Origin: Pseudomonas sp. B21-028
Lineage (GTDB): Bacteria; Pseudomonadota; Gammaproteobacteria; Pseudomonadales; Pseudomonadaceae
Length of the DNA stretch: 64,000 nucleotides
Assembly (NCBI RefSeq): GCF_024749045.1
Contig: NZ_CP087184.1
Coordinates: forward strand, 806,001-870,000
Direction: 5' to 3'
The position numbers and the translations under genes are program-made. Each line of letters starts with the position of its first letter. Position 1 is the stretch's first letter. Positions 28,512-37,230 of this stretch are shown piece by piece. Below the pieces are notes generated by a model that saw only the letters and a list, made by a program, of their open reading frames with translations, made no database searches and was not told where the DNA came from.

Positions 28512-29147
28512 ATGGCTAGTTTGGATAAATTGTTATTGAACGCAAGTTCATCTTTGAGCGAGCATGAGCCGGAAATGTTAGGGCAATTGCGTGGATTGGG
28601 AGGAGCTTTAGCTGATCAACTTTTGGGCATGCTGTGTCAGCGGAATGGCTTTTATGCTCTAGAAAGCGCTTTGCATGTATTTCCAACACACTCTAGCCAG
28701 AGCGAAATTGGTATTTGTGATTGGAACGAGAGTGCTCTGTGGCGTAGCGGCTACAAAGGCCTGGCCGATGGTTGTCTTTTTTTTGCTGAAGATATTTTTG
28801 GTGGGCAGTTCTGCATTAAAGATAGCAAGGTCTATATTTTTGACCCAGAAACAGGCTCGTTAGAGTACTTGGCTGATGATATTGAAAGCTGGGCGCAAAT
28901 GCTCCTCAGTGATTATGAGGTACTTACGGGCTATCCGTTAGCGCACCAATGGCAAAAGCAGAACGGTCAGCTCCCTGCCGGGAAACGTTTGTTACCTAAG
29001 GTTCCGTTCGTACTGGGTGGTGAGTTTGTGCTGGATAATTTGTATATGGCTGATGCTGTAGAGGGGATGAGATTTAGAGCTGATATAGCCAGTCAAATTA
29101 AAGAACTGCCGGACGGTGCCCAGATTAGATTAAATATTGACAGATGA
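28512..29147 (+). CDS. cdiI: CdiI immunity protein, SMI1/KNR4-like
   Basis: A 211-aa, AT-rich, acidic cytoplasmic protein whose gene starts 3 bases after the cdiA stop, the normal place for the cognate immunity gene. The central region (GLADGCLFFAEDIFGGQFCI, then FDPETGSLEYLADDIESWAQ) has the SMI1/KNR4 (SUKH) pattern, a superfamily widely used as immunity to nuclease toxins. It should bind and inactivate the NucA/NucB-like tip of CdiA. Function is inferred from position and fold pattern. Codon use is unlike that of the cdiA body, in keeping with exchange of toxin and immunity genes as a unit. Confidence 0.8.
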   Translation: MASLDKLLLNASSSLSEHEPEMLGQLRGLGGALADQLLGMLCQRNGFYALESALHVFPTHSSQSEIGICDWNESALWRSGYKGLADGCLFFAEDIFGGQFCIKDSKVYIFDPETGSLEYLADDIESWAQMLLSDYEVLTGYPLAHQWQKQNGQLPAGKRLLPKVPFVLGGEFVLDNLYMADAVEGMRFRADIASQIKELPDGAQIRLNIDR

Positions 29148-29193
29148 TTTTTGATGGCTGGTAACAGATTTATATAAAGTCATACTCGATCTG

Positions 29194-29220
29194 ACACCGG
29201 CCTCGTGCCGGTGTTGTTTT
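29194..29220 (+). terminator. rho-independent terminator after cdiI
   Basis: ACACCGGC (29194-29201) pairs with GCCGGTGT (29207-29214) around a short loop and is followed by TGTTTT. It ends the cdiBAI transcript, so the orphan module downstream is outside the main operon. Confidence 0.8.
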
Positions 29221-29293
29221 ATCTGGCTTTTGATTTTTCGACTTTTATTTAGCTGTCTGCTTATTCCTTCCCTTTACTCGCTGGCCCTGCTTT

Positions 29294-29827
29294 ATGGGCA
29301 ACCGCCGCGGGATTTGGCGACGCAATAGCCAGCACGCCGGCTTGTGTCACCGGTGTCGGTTGCGCTATACCAGCCTTGTCCGGTTTGGGAGGTGCGGCGG
29401 CGTTTGTGGGGCTTCGGTCCTGGTTTCGGGGGGTAGGGGGGAGGCAAAAGGTGCAATCGGCCTTGCGGGGGAGAGCACAATAAAGGGTGTATCCAGTCAG
29501 CTAGTTAAAAATAAAGCTGCTGGAGATGCCTTTGAAGCACAAGTTATGGAGACGCTTCAAGAAACGCAGGTCGGAGTAGTTCAGCAGGTGACCGTCAAAA
29601 CTCAAAGTGGAACTAAAACCCGAATTGATTTGATGGGTAGGGACGTAGATGGAAATATTGTTTGTACAGAATGCAAGGCGTCGGAAACGGCGCCACTGAC
29701 AAAAAATCAAAAAATAGCTTTTCCTGAGAGTCAAGAGTCAGGCGCAGTTGTTGTAGGTAAAGGGAAGCCGGGGTTTCCAGGAGGCACTAAAATTCCGCCT
29801 ACAACGGTGAATGTGGTTAGACCCTAA
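29294..29827 (+). pseudogene. orphan CdiA toxin tip (PD-(D/E)XK-like) with broken upstream part
   Basis: Bases 29302-29406 copy the cdiA segment 27814-27918 and 29405-29431 copy 28111-28137, with about 190 bases missing between. The join shifts the frame, and no signal or secretion region is present. After about 29460 the frame encodes an intact tip of about 115 residues. It has RIDLMGRD...CTECKAS (an Asp, then E-x-K, as in restriction-endonuclease-fold nucleases), PLTKNQK and GKGKPGFPGGTKIPPTT. It is a stored alternative toxin that could act only after recombination with cdiA. Nuclease activity is inferred from the motif. Confidence 0.75.
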
Positions 29828-29836
29828 GGAGACTGT

Positions 29837-30160
29837 ATGTCAATTGAACAAGCTGGTGTTATTGATGCCATGGGTGTTGATAAAGAGACAGGGAAGGTTT
29901 TTCTGACAATAAGTGATCATTTAGAGTGGGATGATGAACATTTATTGCTGCTTCAGGAAAAGCTTAATTTATATCTTGGTTTTATTGAGGGTGGGGAGTT
30001 GCTTGAGGTATACCCTGATTCAAAAGGTCGTGAGGTTGTTATAAGCGTTATTTGTAAGTGTTCCCCAAATGCAACGGGTAAGGAGTTTTTAAGTAGAGTT
30101 GGATCTATAGTGAAAGAGGCCGGGGTTGGATTTGTTTATCGGGTTTCTGAGTTTGGTTGA
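29837..30160 (+). CDS. immunity protein of the orphan toxin tip (DUF6572-like)
   Basis: A 107-aa protein starting MSIEQAGVIDAMGVDKETGK. The ISDHLEWDDEHLLLLQEKLN block and a second half with YPDSKGREVVISV resemble the small DUF6572 family found beside polymorphic toxins. The gene begins 9 bases after the orphan tip, with AAGGAG just upstream. It is AT-rich like the tip and unlike the cdiA body. As it is probably transcribed on its own, it could protect against siblings that still deliver the matching toxin. Confidence 0.75.
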   Translation: MSIEQAGVIDAMGVDKETGKVFLTISDHLEWDDEHLLLLQEKLNLYLGFIEGGELLEVYPDSKGREVVISVICKCSPNATGKEFLSRVGSIVKEAGVGFVYRVSEFG

Positions 30161-30261
30161 CGGGAGAGGTGGCACCTATCCCGTTGTCGGTGCTGATGTA
30201 TATGCGAGGAAACGAACACCCCCAGGGACAGCCCACGATTATGAGCTGACTGGAAATTGGC

Positions 30262-30462
30262 TTGTCTTTAATCGTAGTCTCCTATCGTTATGCCGAGCGG
30301 GGTGTTTATGCGTGTGGTCCGCTGAGTTCTACCTTCAAGCCAGCGACGCAAAAGGTTTACCTGGTGGAGTTCGTGATCATCGAGGCAGGTTGTGAGCAGC
30401 ACGTCTACGATGTCACTCAGCCGCAGGAGCGTATTCCCGTCGCGAGCGCATCAGGCCTCTGA
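30262..30462 (+). pseudogene. fragment of a lipoprotein gene related to 37552-38586
   Basis: The reading frame contains ACGPLSSTFKPATQKVYLVE and HVYDVTQPQERIPV. These match CGPVSTTFTPEKSKVYLVE and HVYDTTQPQERIPV of the lipoprotein downstream. Start and end of the gene are missing. The bases just before it (about 30205-30265, the CCACGATTATGAG stretch) also resemble 38775-38835 after the intact gene. This is a scrambled partial copy. Confidence 0.7.
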
Positions 30463-30482
30463 TTCGATTTGTGAACGCGAAG

Positions 30483-30508
30483 CGGGCGACCCACAAGTCG
30501 CCCGTTTT
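30483..30508 (+). terminator. rho-independent terminator
   Basis: CGGGCGAC (30483-30490) and GTCGCCCG (30497-30504) form a strong hairpin followed by TTTT. It lies between the CDI debris on the plus strand and a convergent small gene on the minus strand. Confidence 0.8.
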
Positions 30509-30510
30509 CA

Positions 30511-30783
30511 TTACTCCGCTGCCTGTGCTCGCAAGCGCCTGCCAATAACATCCATCACATCACACCCATCGCGCAACGATACCGTAAGCATCTTGCAGAA
30601 ATCAGAAAGCACTACGGTGTCGGAGCTGATATCGGAACGAAAAGCGATGTTCTCCAACACCTGAGTTACGGTGCGAATACGGTAGTCGGCAGTTTCGAAG
30701 AGGACGTCGAGTGGGGCTTCGGTGTCGATGAGTAAGGTTGCGGGAACGCAGTCGATACCGGTAATGGGCATGTATCGTTTCAT
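30511..30783 (-). CDS. small conserved protein under C4-type leader RNA
   Basis: A 90-aa soluble protein starting MKRYMPITGIDCVPATLLID. I do not recognise a named domain. The sequence reads as helical after residue 25 (VTQVLENIAFRSDI, TVVLSDFCKMLTV), with RDGCDVMDVIGRRL near the end. Its most telling feature is the long upstream leader (30793-30996) with C4 antisense RNA architecture. The same layout precedes the DUF6124 gene at 40238, so the two small genes probably belong to one class controlled in the same way. Confidence 0.65.
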   Translation of the reverse strand: MKRYMPITGIDCVPATLLIDTEAPLDVLFETADYRIRTVTQVLENIAFRSDISSDTVVLSDFCKMLTVSLRDGCDVMDVIGRRLRAQAAE

Positions 30784-30792
30784 GTTTTAAGT

Positions 30793-30996
30793 CTCGGTCA
30801 ATGGTAGTGGAGCCCATCACCCATCTATCGTCGCCAAACGAATGGGTGACAGCTGTACGCAGGTTGGCGAACCGGGACCGAGTTCCGGCAGACCCGAAGG
30901 TCTCCCGCGCACAACTGCCATAAAGCAGCGGTACGGATACGAAAATTCCTGCAAGTAAGCGGGAAGCTTTCGCACACGGTCAACGGATCGCCAAAT
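30793..30996 (-). ncRNA. C4-type antisense RNA and target sites, locus A
   Basis: On the minus strand, 30920-30904 pairs with 30863-30847 in a 17-bp stem enclosing two hairpins (AGACC-UUCG-GGUCU and a CCGG/CCGG stem). Two unpaired parts are complementary to sequence nearer the gene: TCGCCAA (30870-30864) to TTGGCGA (30837-30831), and CTCGGTC (30882-30876) to GACCGAG (30799-30793). Copies of both target words also occur upstream (30996-30977). This is the arrangement of C4 RNAs of phages P1/P7. In those phages, a'/b' pair with a/b and block expression of the downstream gene. Confidence 0.65.
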
Positions 30997-31139
30997 CCGA
31001 TCGCCATTTGGGCGACGGGCGGACTATAGACTTCATCCTTCTGGTGCTGCAAGGCGCTTGTTTCTGAGCGGCGCGTAGGATTTTTATGAAGAGGACCGCA
31101 GGTAGTCGTCCACCTTGGTCTTGAGCATAAACCTCACCA

Positions 31140-34100
31140 ATGAACGTCGGCGCCGGCCCGCGTACCGACACCGGCGCCGATGGAAAAATCTCTACCCGCA
31201 TCACCGTCAACCAACAGCTCTCACCCGACCTGGCCCAACAGCAGGTCAACCCGGTCACCCTGCCCGGCTTCGATCTGCCAACCGGCCAGAACGGCCTGTT
31301 CCGCCTGAACCAAGGCACCGGCACCCCGACCCAAGGCAGCGGCCTGAATCAAGTGCGCGGCCTGCCGGACCGCTCGTTCCAGGCCAACCCGCAAAAGTAC
31401 CTGATCGAAACCAACCCGGCGCTGACCGACATGCGCCGGTTCATGAGCTCGGATTACCTGCTGTCCAACCTCGGCTACGATCCGGACGACGCCGCCAAGC
31501 GCCTGGGCGACGGTTTCTACGAACAACGCCTGATCCAGCAAGCCGTCATCGCCCGCACCGGCCAGCGTTTCCTCGACGGCCAGACCTCCGATGAAGGCAT
31601 GTTCAAGTACCTGATGAACAACGCCATCGCCAGCAAGGACGCCCTCAACCTGTCCTTGGGCGTAAGCCTGACCGGCGAACAGGTCGCGGCGCTGACCCAC
31701 GACATCGTCTGGATGGAAACCCAGACGGTGAACGGCCAGCAGGTGCTGGTGCCGGTGCTTTACCTGGCGAACGCCAACCATCGGCTGGCGCCGAATGGGG
31801 CATTGATCCAGGGCAGCGACGTCACGTTGATTGCCGGTAAGAACCTGAACAACGCCGGGACGTTGCGGGCGTCGAATAACCTGGTTGCCACGGCTAATGA
31901 CAGCCTGGTCAACAGTGGGTTGTTGGAGGCGGGGAATCGGCTGGATGCGTTGGCGAGTAATGATCTGACTAACCGGGCTGGTGGGGTTATCGTCGGCCGG
32001 GATGTCGGTGTTGTTGCGCTCGCGGGTGATGTGACCAACGAGAGGACTGTCACCCGTCATGCCAGCGGCACGGGCTACAAGACTGAGCAGCGGGATTTCG
32101 TCGACAGCGCGGCGCGGATCGAGGCGAGTCATGACCTGAGCGTGGGTACCGGGCGCGATCTCAAAAACGTGGGCGGTGTGTTGAAGAGTGGTAATGACAG
32201 CACCTTGCGCGCTGCCCGGGATTTGAAGATTACGGCTGCCGAGCAATCAAGTAGCCATACCCACGGTGCCAAGCATCGCGATTCGAACATTACCCAGTAT
32301 GGCTCCAGCGTCTCTGTAGGGCGCGATCTCCAAGCCACTGCGGGTGCCGACCTAAAAACGGCCGCGAGCGAAATCGACGTCAAGCGAAACGTGGCCATGG
32401 TGGCCACGAACAATCTGACTTTGGGGGTTGCGGCTAATGAGCAGCACTCCTTTGGCCAGAGCAAGAAGGTCAAGAGCATCGAGGACCATGTCCAGCAGGT
32501 GTCCACCACGCTCAACGCGGGCGGGGATGTGACCTTGAGCGCGGGACAAGACCTGGCGCTGGTGGCGAGTACGGTCAGCGCGGGGAATGAGGCCTATTTG
32601 GTGGCGGGCAAAAACCTGGCCCTCAAGACCGCTGAAGATCAGGACTACAGCTTCTATAGCAAGACCAAGAAGACTTCGACGAGCAAGAAGTTCCGCCTCG
32701 ATGAAACGCAGAGCACCACCAATGTCGGCAGTCTGGTCAGCTCCGGTGGCAACAACACATTGGTAGCGGGCGAAAACCTATTGCTGGCGGGCAGCGCCGT
32801 AACGGCCGAAAAAGGCGCAGCGAAACTGGTCGCGGGTAACGATGTTCAGGTACTCGCCGCGACGGACTCCGACAGCGCTCGTCATGAGCGCAAGCAAAGC
32901 AAAAGCAGTTGGGGTGGGTTCAAGTCGAGCAAGATCCAGGACAAGGTCGACGAGAAACGCACCACTGCGGTGGGCAGCATGGTTTCTGGCGAGACGGTCA
33001 CCGTTGCGGGCGGACAGGATGTGAAAGTCACAGGCTCGTCCCTGGTCAGTACCGGTGACCTGAGCGTGCAGGCCGGGCGCGACCTGACCATCGACGCGGC
33101 GCGGAGCACCTTCTCGCGTACCGATATGCACAAGGAAAAGAATCGTGACCTGACTGGAGTGCTGACGGGGAACAAGCTGGGCCTGGATGACATGACGGGC
33201 AATCAGCATCTGTTCATCAACCGTCAGAAGCACAATGGTACGGCTGATGAAACTACCTTGACGGGTAGTACGGTGGGTTCAAGCGAGGGCAGCATCGATC
33301 TGTCTGCCGGACGCGACCTCAGTGTGGTAGCCAGCGATCTGGTCAGCACCAAGAACACCACCCTCTCGGGCTCCAACGTCACCTTGGCTGCCGGTATGGA
33401 AACTGCCAGCCAGCGCACCACCGATAAGTCCAGCAGCCTTGCCGTGGGACGTGTAGTGGGCGGGATGATTGTCGATACGGTAAAGAGCATTCGGGACAAC
33501 GCAAAGGCTGCGCGGAAAGCTGATGATGGCCGTCTGAAGGCTGTGAAGGGTGCACAAGCGCTGATGGCGCTCAACGGCATGGGTGATCGGGTTGACGATC
33601 TTTCAGCGGCCGCTAGTGGCAGCCCAAATAGCAGCGGCGCCGTGTTCAAGATCGGCACGGAACTGGCTAATACCCATAGCAAGAGCAGTACTCGATACGA
33701 CAGCACCACCGCCAAACAGACCACCGTCAACAGCGGCGGCAATTTGCTCATCGTTGCATCGGGCCAGGCTGCCGGAACCGCCGGGAATATCCATGTTATC
33801 GGCAGTAAGCTGAAGGCGGCCGATACGCTGCTGCTGGCCAAGAACGACATCACGTTCGAGAGTGCACAGAACACCGAAGATCGTGAGAACCATAGCAGCA
33901 ACAACAAGACCGCCATCGGGGCCAGCTTCAACATCGGCTCGCAGAACGGTTTCACCCTCGACCTCGGGGCCCAGCTCGCCAAAGGTAAGGGGAGCGGTCA
34001 CGACGTCACGCAGGTCAACAGCACCCTGGATACGGGTTCGCTGAAACTGCAGAGCGGAAATGACACGACCCTGGCTGGCGCACAGATCCATGCCGACAGC

Positions 34101-36584
34101 ATCCTGGCATTGGTTGGCGGCGACCTGAACATCACCTCGCGGCAAGACACGTCCGAGCACAAGAACAAGCAAACCAGCGGCGGCTTTGGTGCCAGCATCT
34201 GTGTACCGCCGTTCTGCTACGGCGAAACGGTGACGGCGACCGCCAACATCGCCGCCAGCAACATGAACAGCAAGTACGAGGCGGTGACTGATCAGAGCGG
34301 TCTGTTCGCCGGCAAGGATGGCTACAACATCACCGTGGGCAAGAACACCGTGCTGCAAGGCGCGGTGATTGCCAGCGAGGCCACGGCCGACAAGAACAGC
34401 TTGAGCACGGACAGACTGATCGTCAGCGACATCAAGAACGTCAGTGAAATCAAGAGCCAGTCCGCGGGCTTCAACGCTTCTTATGGCAGCGGTTATGGCG
34501 ATTTGAAGCCAGGTACCACCTTTGGTGGCAGCGTGCCGCTGTCGCTCAAGGATTCCGACCACAGCACCACGCGCAGTGCTGTCAGCGAGGGCACGATCAC
34601 CGTCCGCAATGCGGCCGGGGTCAATGACCTCGTGGGGTTGAGCCGAGATACCGACAACGCCAATTCGCGGTTGGACCGTCCAGATGAAAAAGCGATGGAG
34701 GAGCGGATCGAGCTGATCCAAAGCACCGTTGCTTTATCCAAGACGGTCATCTCCGAGGTCGCCAGCGCGCAGCAACAGGCCGCGAGTGAAAGGGCTCGAA
34801 CCGCGTCGACCGAGCAAGAACGCAATGCTGCGATTGCCGATGCCAAGAGTTGGGATGTGGGCGGTGACAAGCGTTTCATGGCTGATATTGCCGCGGGCTT
34901 GATTGCAGCGGGTCTGGGCGGCGTTGGGGGTAGTACGGCGTTGGGGGTTGTGGCTAACACCACAGCCGCCGACACATACAAGAAAATTGGCGACTACGCC
35001 GACCAGCAATTGGCAGAAGCGACGCGCCAGAAAGACAAAACACTTCAGACCGCCTGGGGTGAGGGCGGTGCTGCGCGCGTCTTGCTCCATAGCTTGGCCG
35101 GCGCTGCACAAGGCTTGTCCAGCGGCACCGCCGCCGGGGGCGCACTGAGTGCCGGTACTTCGGCGGCCATCATGCCGGCCCTGGACAAGGTGCTTAAAGA
35201 CAGCGGTGTAGGTGTTGACAGCCGAGATGCCTTCGATGTCTTGCTGGCGGCAGGCTTGGGGGCGGCGGTAGGCAAAGGCGGCATCGCACAGGCTAGCGGC
35301 GCGACCATTGCGAGTAACGTGGAAAGATACAACCGCCAGGTCCATCCCACTGAAGCGCGCTTGATCGAGCAGGAAGCGCCGGTTCTGGCTGCCCGTCTAG
35401 GCATCAGTCAGGCCGAGGCCGAGCAGCGGATGGCGCGAGCGTTTGCGTTTTATATAGGTGAGGACTGGAACAAGACGATTGGTGGAACGGACAACCAGTT
35501 TGATGCTGTCACATTGGAGTATCTGGGCAAAGCATTGGCGCCGTTGGCTGGACGGTATGACACCACAGTTGGAGCTCTGGAGAACGACAATAAGGGTTAT
35601 ACCTCCAGCGAAACGTTGGCCCTGATAAAGAACTACAACAAGACGCACTCATCGGAATTCAAGAATGCCGATATCAATATTGCTTATCTCGGTGACCCCG
35701 ACTCGTATGGCACCACTGATCTGGTTAATTTCTACAAACTGAATCTTGATTTCAGCGACAGAAAGAACGGGGCGTTTGATGGAGCCAAAGGATCGCTCGC
35801 CGGTTTGGGTACAAGCCTGTGGTCCACCGTTCAATCAATGGCTTCGATGGGGAACGACCTTCTTACGGGCCACGTGCTGGAGGTTGCGAACAACGCGCTG
35901 GATCCATTTATAGAGCCACAGGACTTCGTTGGTGGCTGGATGGTCAACCAGGATGGCCAGGACTTTGTCCTCAAGCTGCAAAACAACAGCTACGGTCAGG
36001 CGCTGCGAACGACGAAGAATACCCTTGACCTAGCTACGTTGATGATTCCTGGGCCTGGCGAAGTGGGAGCGGTGGGGAAGGTCGCTGAGGTGGGGCAGTT
36101 TGAGGCCAAGCTTGCGCAGCAGTTGGAGATTTTTAATACTCTTGGTGCGGAAGGAAAAATACCTAAGACTGAAAAATACTTCAGAGTCGAAGGTGGTGGT
36201 GCTGGCAATGCAACAAGTCAATATCGCATCACGGCGAACGCCGATGGAAGCATTAGCATCAATCCTGGCTGCGTCGGGCAGCTTTGTGTAAGCGTTGGAA
36301 ACGCCGATCATGCCAACTATTATTTAACCAATAGGCGTCAAGACGGCTCTGTAGTTGTGTTTGATGTGGATGCTAATCTCCATAGGGAAATTATGGCTAA
36401 TGCGATACCGCAGGAACCGATCCCAGGTATCCCACGAGATCCATCGGCACCTAAAATCGTAGATCCTAGTAAGCCAGGTACTGCTCTGGAACTCCCTAAA
36501 ATGTGGGAGTCGTTGCTTGAGAAAAACTCGAGTAACGCTCGTGTCTACTCTCAAGAGGCGTTTTTGAAGGAGTTTGGAAAATGA
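31140..36584 (+). CDS. second CdiA, N-terminally truncated, with distinct C-terminal tip
   Basis: A 1814-aa open frame lacking signal peptide and TPS secretion domain. It begins within the 847-base repeat, has no ribosome site before the ATG, and its upstream sequence is unrelated. Hemagglutinin repeats run to about residue 1110, including a Cys pair in CVPPFCYGETV (near 1022). A helical DUF637-like pretoxin region follows. The tip begins after GPGEVGAVGKVAEVGQ (about 1645). It carries YFRVEGGGAGNATSQYRIT, NPGCVGQLCVSVGNADHANYY and a Pro-rich PQEPIPGIPRDP stretch, a type I have no function for. It is probably silent as it stands and useful as a recombination donor. Confidence 0.8.
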   Translation: MNVGAGPRTDTGADGKISTRITVNQQLSPDLAQQQVNPVTLPGFDLPTGQNGLFRLNQGTGTPTQGSGLNQVRGLPDRSFQANPQKYLIETNPALTDMRRFMSSDYLLSNLGYDPDDAAKRLGDGFYEQRLIQQAVIARTGQRFLDGQTSDEGMFKYLMNNAIASKDALNLSLGVSLTGEQVAALTHDIVWMETQTVNGQQVLVPVLYLANANHRLAPNGALIQGSDVTLIAGKNLNNAGTLRASNNLVATANDSLVNSGLLEAGNRLDALASNDLTNRAGGVIVGRDVGVVALAGDVTNERTVTRHASGTGYKTEQRDFVDSAARIEASHDLSVGTGRDLKNVGGVLKSGNDSTLRAARDLKITAAEQSSSHTHGAKHRDSNITQYGSSVSVGRDLQATAGADLKTAASEIDVKRNVAMVATNNLTLGVAANEQHSFGQSKKVKSIEDHVQQVSTTLNAGGDVTLSAGQDLALVASTVSAGNEAYLVAGKNLALKTAEDQDYSFYSKTKKTSTSKKFRLDETQSTTNVGSLVSSGGNNTLVAGENLLLAGSAVTAEKGAAKLVAGNDVQVLAATDSDSARHERKQSKSSWGGFKSSKIQDKVDEKRTTAVGSMVSGETVTVAGGQDVKVTGSSLVSTGDLSVQAGRDLTIDAARSTFSRTDMHKEKNRDLTGVLTGNKLGLDDMTGNQHLFINRQKHNGTADETTLTGSTVGSSEGSIDLSAGRDLSVVASDLVSTKNTTLSGSNVTLAAGMETASQRTTDKSSSLAVGRVVGGMIVDTVKSIRDNAKAARKADDGRLKAVKGAQALMALNGMGDRVDDLSAAASGSPNSSGAVFKIGTELANTHSKSSTRYDSTTAKQTTVNSGGNLLIVASGQAAGTAGNIHVIGSKLKAADTLLLAKNDITFESAQNTEDRENHSSNNKTAIGASFNIGSQNGFTLDLGAQLAKGKGSGHDVTQVNSTLDTGSLKLQSGNDTTLAGAQIHADSILALVGGDLNITSRQDTSEHKNKQTSGGFGASICVPPFCYGETVTATANIAASNMNSKYEAVTDQSGLFAGKDGYNITVGKNTVLQGAVIASEATADKNSLSTDRLIVSDIKNVSEIKSQSAGFNASYGSGYGDLKPGTTFGGSVPLSLKDSDHSTTRSAVSEGTITVRNAAGVNDLVGLSRDTDNANSRLDRPDEKAMEERIELIQSTVALSKTVISEVASAQQQAASERARTASTEQERNAAIADAKSWDVGGDKRFMADIAAGLIAAGLGGVGGSTALGVVANTTAADTYKKIGDYADQQLAEATRQKDKTLQTAWGEGGAARVLLHSLAGAAQGLSSGTAAGGALSAGTSAAIMPALDKVLKDSGVGVDSRDAFDVLLAAGLGAAVGKGGIAQASGATIASNVERYNRQVHPTEARLIEQEAPVLAARLGISQAEAEQRMARAFAFYIGEDWNKTIGGTDNQFDAVTLEYLGKALAPLAGRYDTTVGALENDNKGYTSSETLALIKNYNKTHSSEFKNADINIAYLGDPDSYGTTDLVNFYKLNLDFSDRKNGAFDGAKGSLAGLGTSLWSTVQSMASMGNDLLTGHVLEVANNALDPFIEPQDFVGGWMVNQDGQDFVLKLQNNSYGQALRTTKNTLDLATLMIPGPGEVGAVGKVAEVGQFEAKLAQQLEIFNTLGAEGKIPKTEKYFRVEGGGAGNATSQYRITANADGSISINPGCVGQLCVSVGNADHANYYLTNRRQDGSVVVFDVDANLHREIMANAIPQEPIPGIPRDPSAPKIVDPSKPGTALELPKMWESLLEKNSSNARVYSQEAFLKEFGK
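31144..31990 (+). repeat. 847-base direct repeat, copy 2 (start of second cdiA)
   Basis: Same length as, and nearly identical to, 24571-25417, with no gaps noticed. Recombination across the pair would delete about 6.6 kb and place the downstream toxin tip on the complete CdiA. Confidence 0.95.
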
Positions 36585-36913
36585 ATTTTGATCAAAAACT
36601 GCTTGAAGATTTACGGGATGGAGAAAAAAGCATTTGTTTTTTTGTTAATGAAGGGGTGTGCTATTGGGTTTTGGATTATAAATATAACTTCTCGCTTGAT
36701 GCGGAAAAAAATTACCTTGGGTATTTAGATAAAGGTTATATAACGCCGGAGCAATATGCACAATCGTGCGAGCAGTTTAGAGGGGGGGTTTTAAAGCTGA
36801 CGTCCGATAATTTTCTGCAGTATGTGAGCGGCGTTAGTGACGGTGTGCTAGCTAGTGATGATCTTCAGCGGATCCTTGATGTAGGTGGGGTTGCAACGCA
36901 GCGAAACTGTTAA
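36581..36913 (+). CDS. immunity protein of the second CdiA, 5' part of a frameshifted gene
   Basis: A 110-aa frame starting MNFDQKLLEDLRDGEKSICF and overlapping the toxin stop by ATGA. It is very AT-rich. The frame stops at TAA after VGGVATQRNC. One base forward, the other frame continues CNAAKLLKRVEEYYLSGAG into the next piece. A loss of one base near the G-run at 36885-36890 would explain this. In position it is the cognate immunity gene for the tip. I do not recognise the family. Confidence 0.65.
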   Translation: MNFDQKLLEDLRDGEKSICFFVNEGVCYWVLDYKYNFSLDAEKNYLGYLDKGYITPEQYAQSCEQFRGGVLKLTSDNFLQYVSGVSDGVLASDDLQRILDVGGVATQRNC

Positions 36914-36933
36914 AACGAGTTGAGGAGTATTAT

Positions 36934-37185
36934 TTGTCAGGAGCGGGGCTGGATGCAGATGATTTTAAAAATGCTGGGCTGTTAGCATCTAGATTGCCGA
37001 TGTTTTATATTAATTTTGATAGAAAAATATACATGCATATGGATAGTGGCCGATTTCATGAGGAGCTTGCCTATTCAGACTGGTTTTCCAAGTTTTCAGA
37101 TTTTAATTTTTTAATACCTGATAGGGAGCGATATTGGGTTAGTGGTGGAGATTATTGGAAGTTGAGGTTTGTCCAGAATCCTTGA
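36934..37185 (+). pseudogene. 3' part of the frameshifted immunity gene
   Basis: This 83-codon frame continues the previous gene in another phase. It can be read back without a stop to about 36883 (AAKLLKRVEEYYLSG). It has no start with a ribosome site; the nominal start is TTG. It contains AGLLASRLPMFYINFDRKIY and ERYWVSGGDYWKLRF. Joined to the first piece it would give a protein of about 200 aa. A sequencing error is the main alternative to real damage. Confidence 0.6.
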
Positions 37186-37196
37186 GAGAAAGGGCT

Positions 37197-37230
37197 GATT
37201 TATTTATTTTGCTTAAGTGGTAAATAAATC
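37197..37230. repeat. AT-rich stem-loop, copy 1; AT-rich intergenic stretch follows
   Basis: GATTTATTT and AAATAAATC flank a short centre, as in 38621-38648. It lies just after the immunity gene remnant and could act as a weak terminator or be a repeat family member. The remainder of 37231-37551 is AT-rich, with no gene I can support. Confidence 0.5.

Noticed and set aside
30980..31324. 114-residue minus-strand open frame upstream of the C4-type RNA
   Set aside because: More than half is antisense to the 847-base cdiA repeat; the remainder has no independent support.
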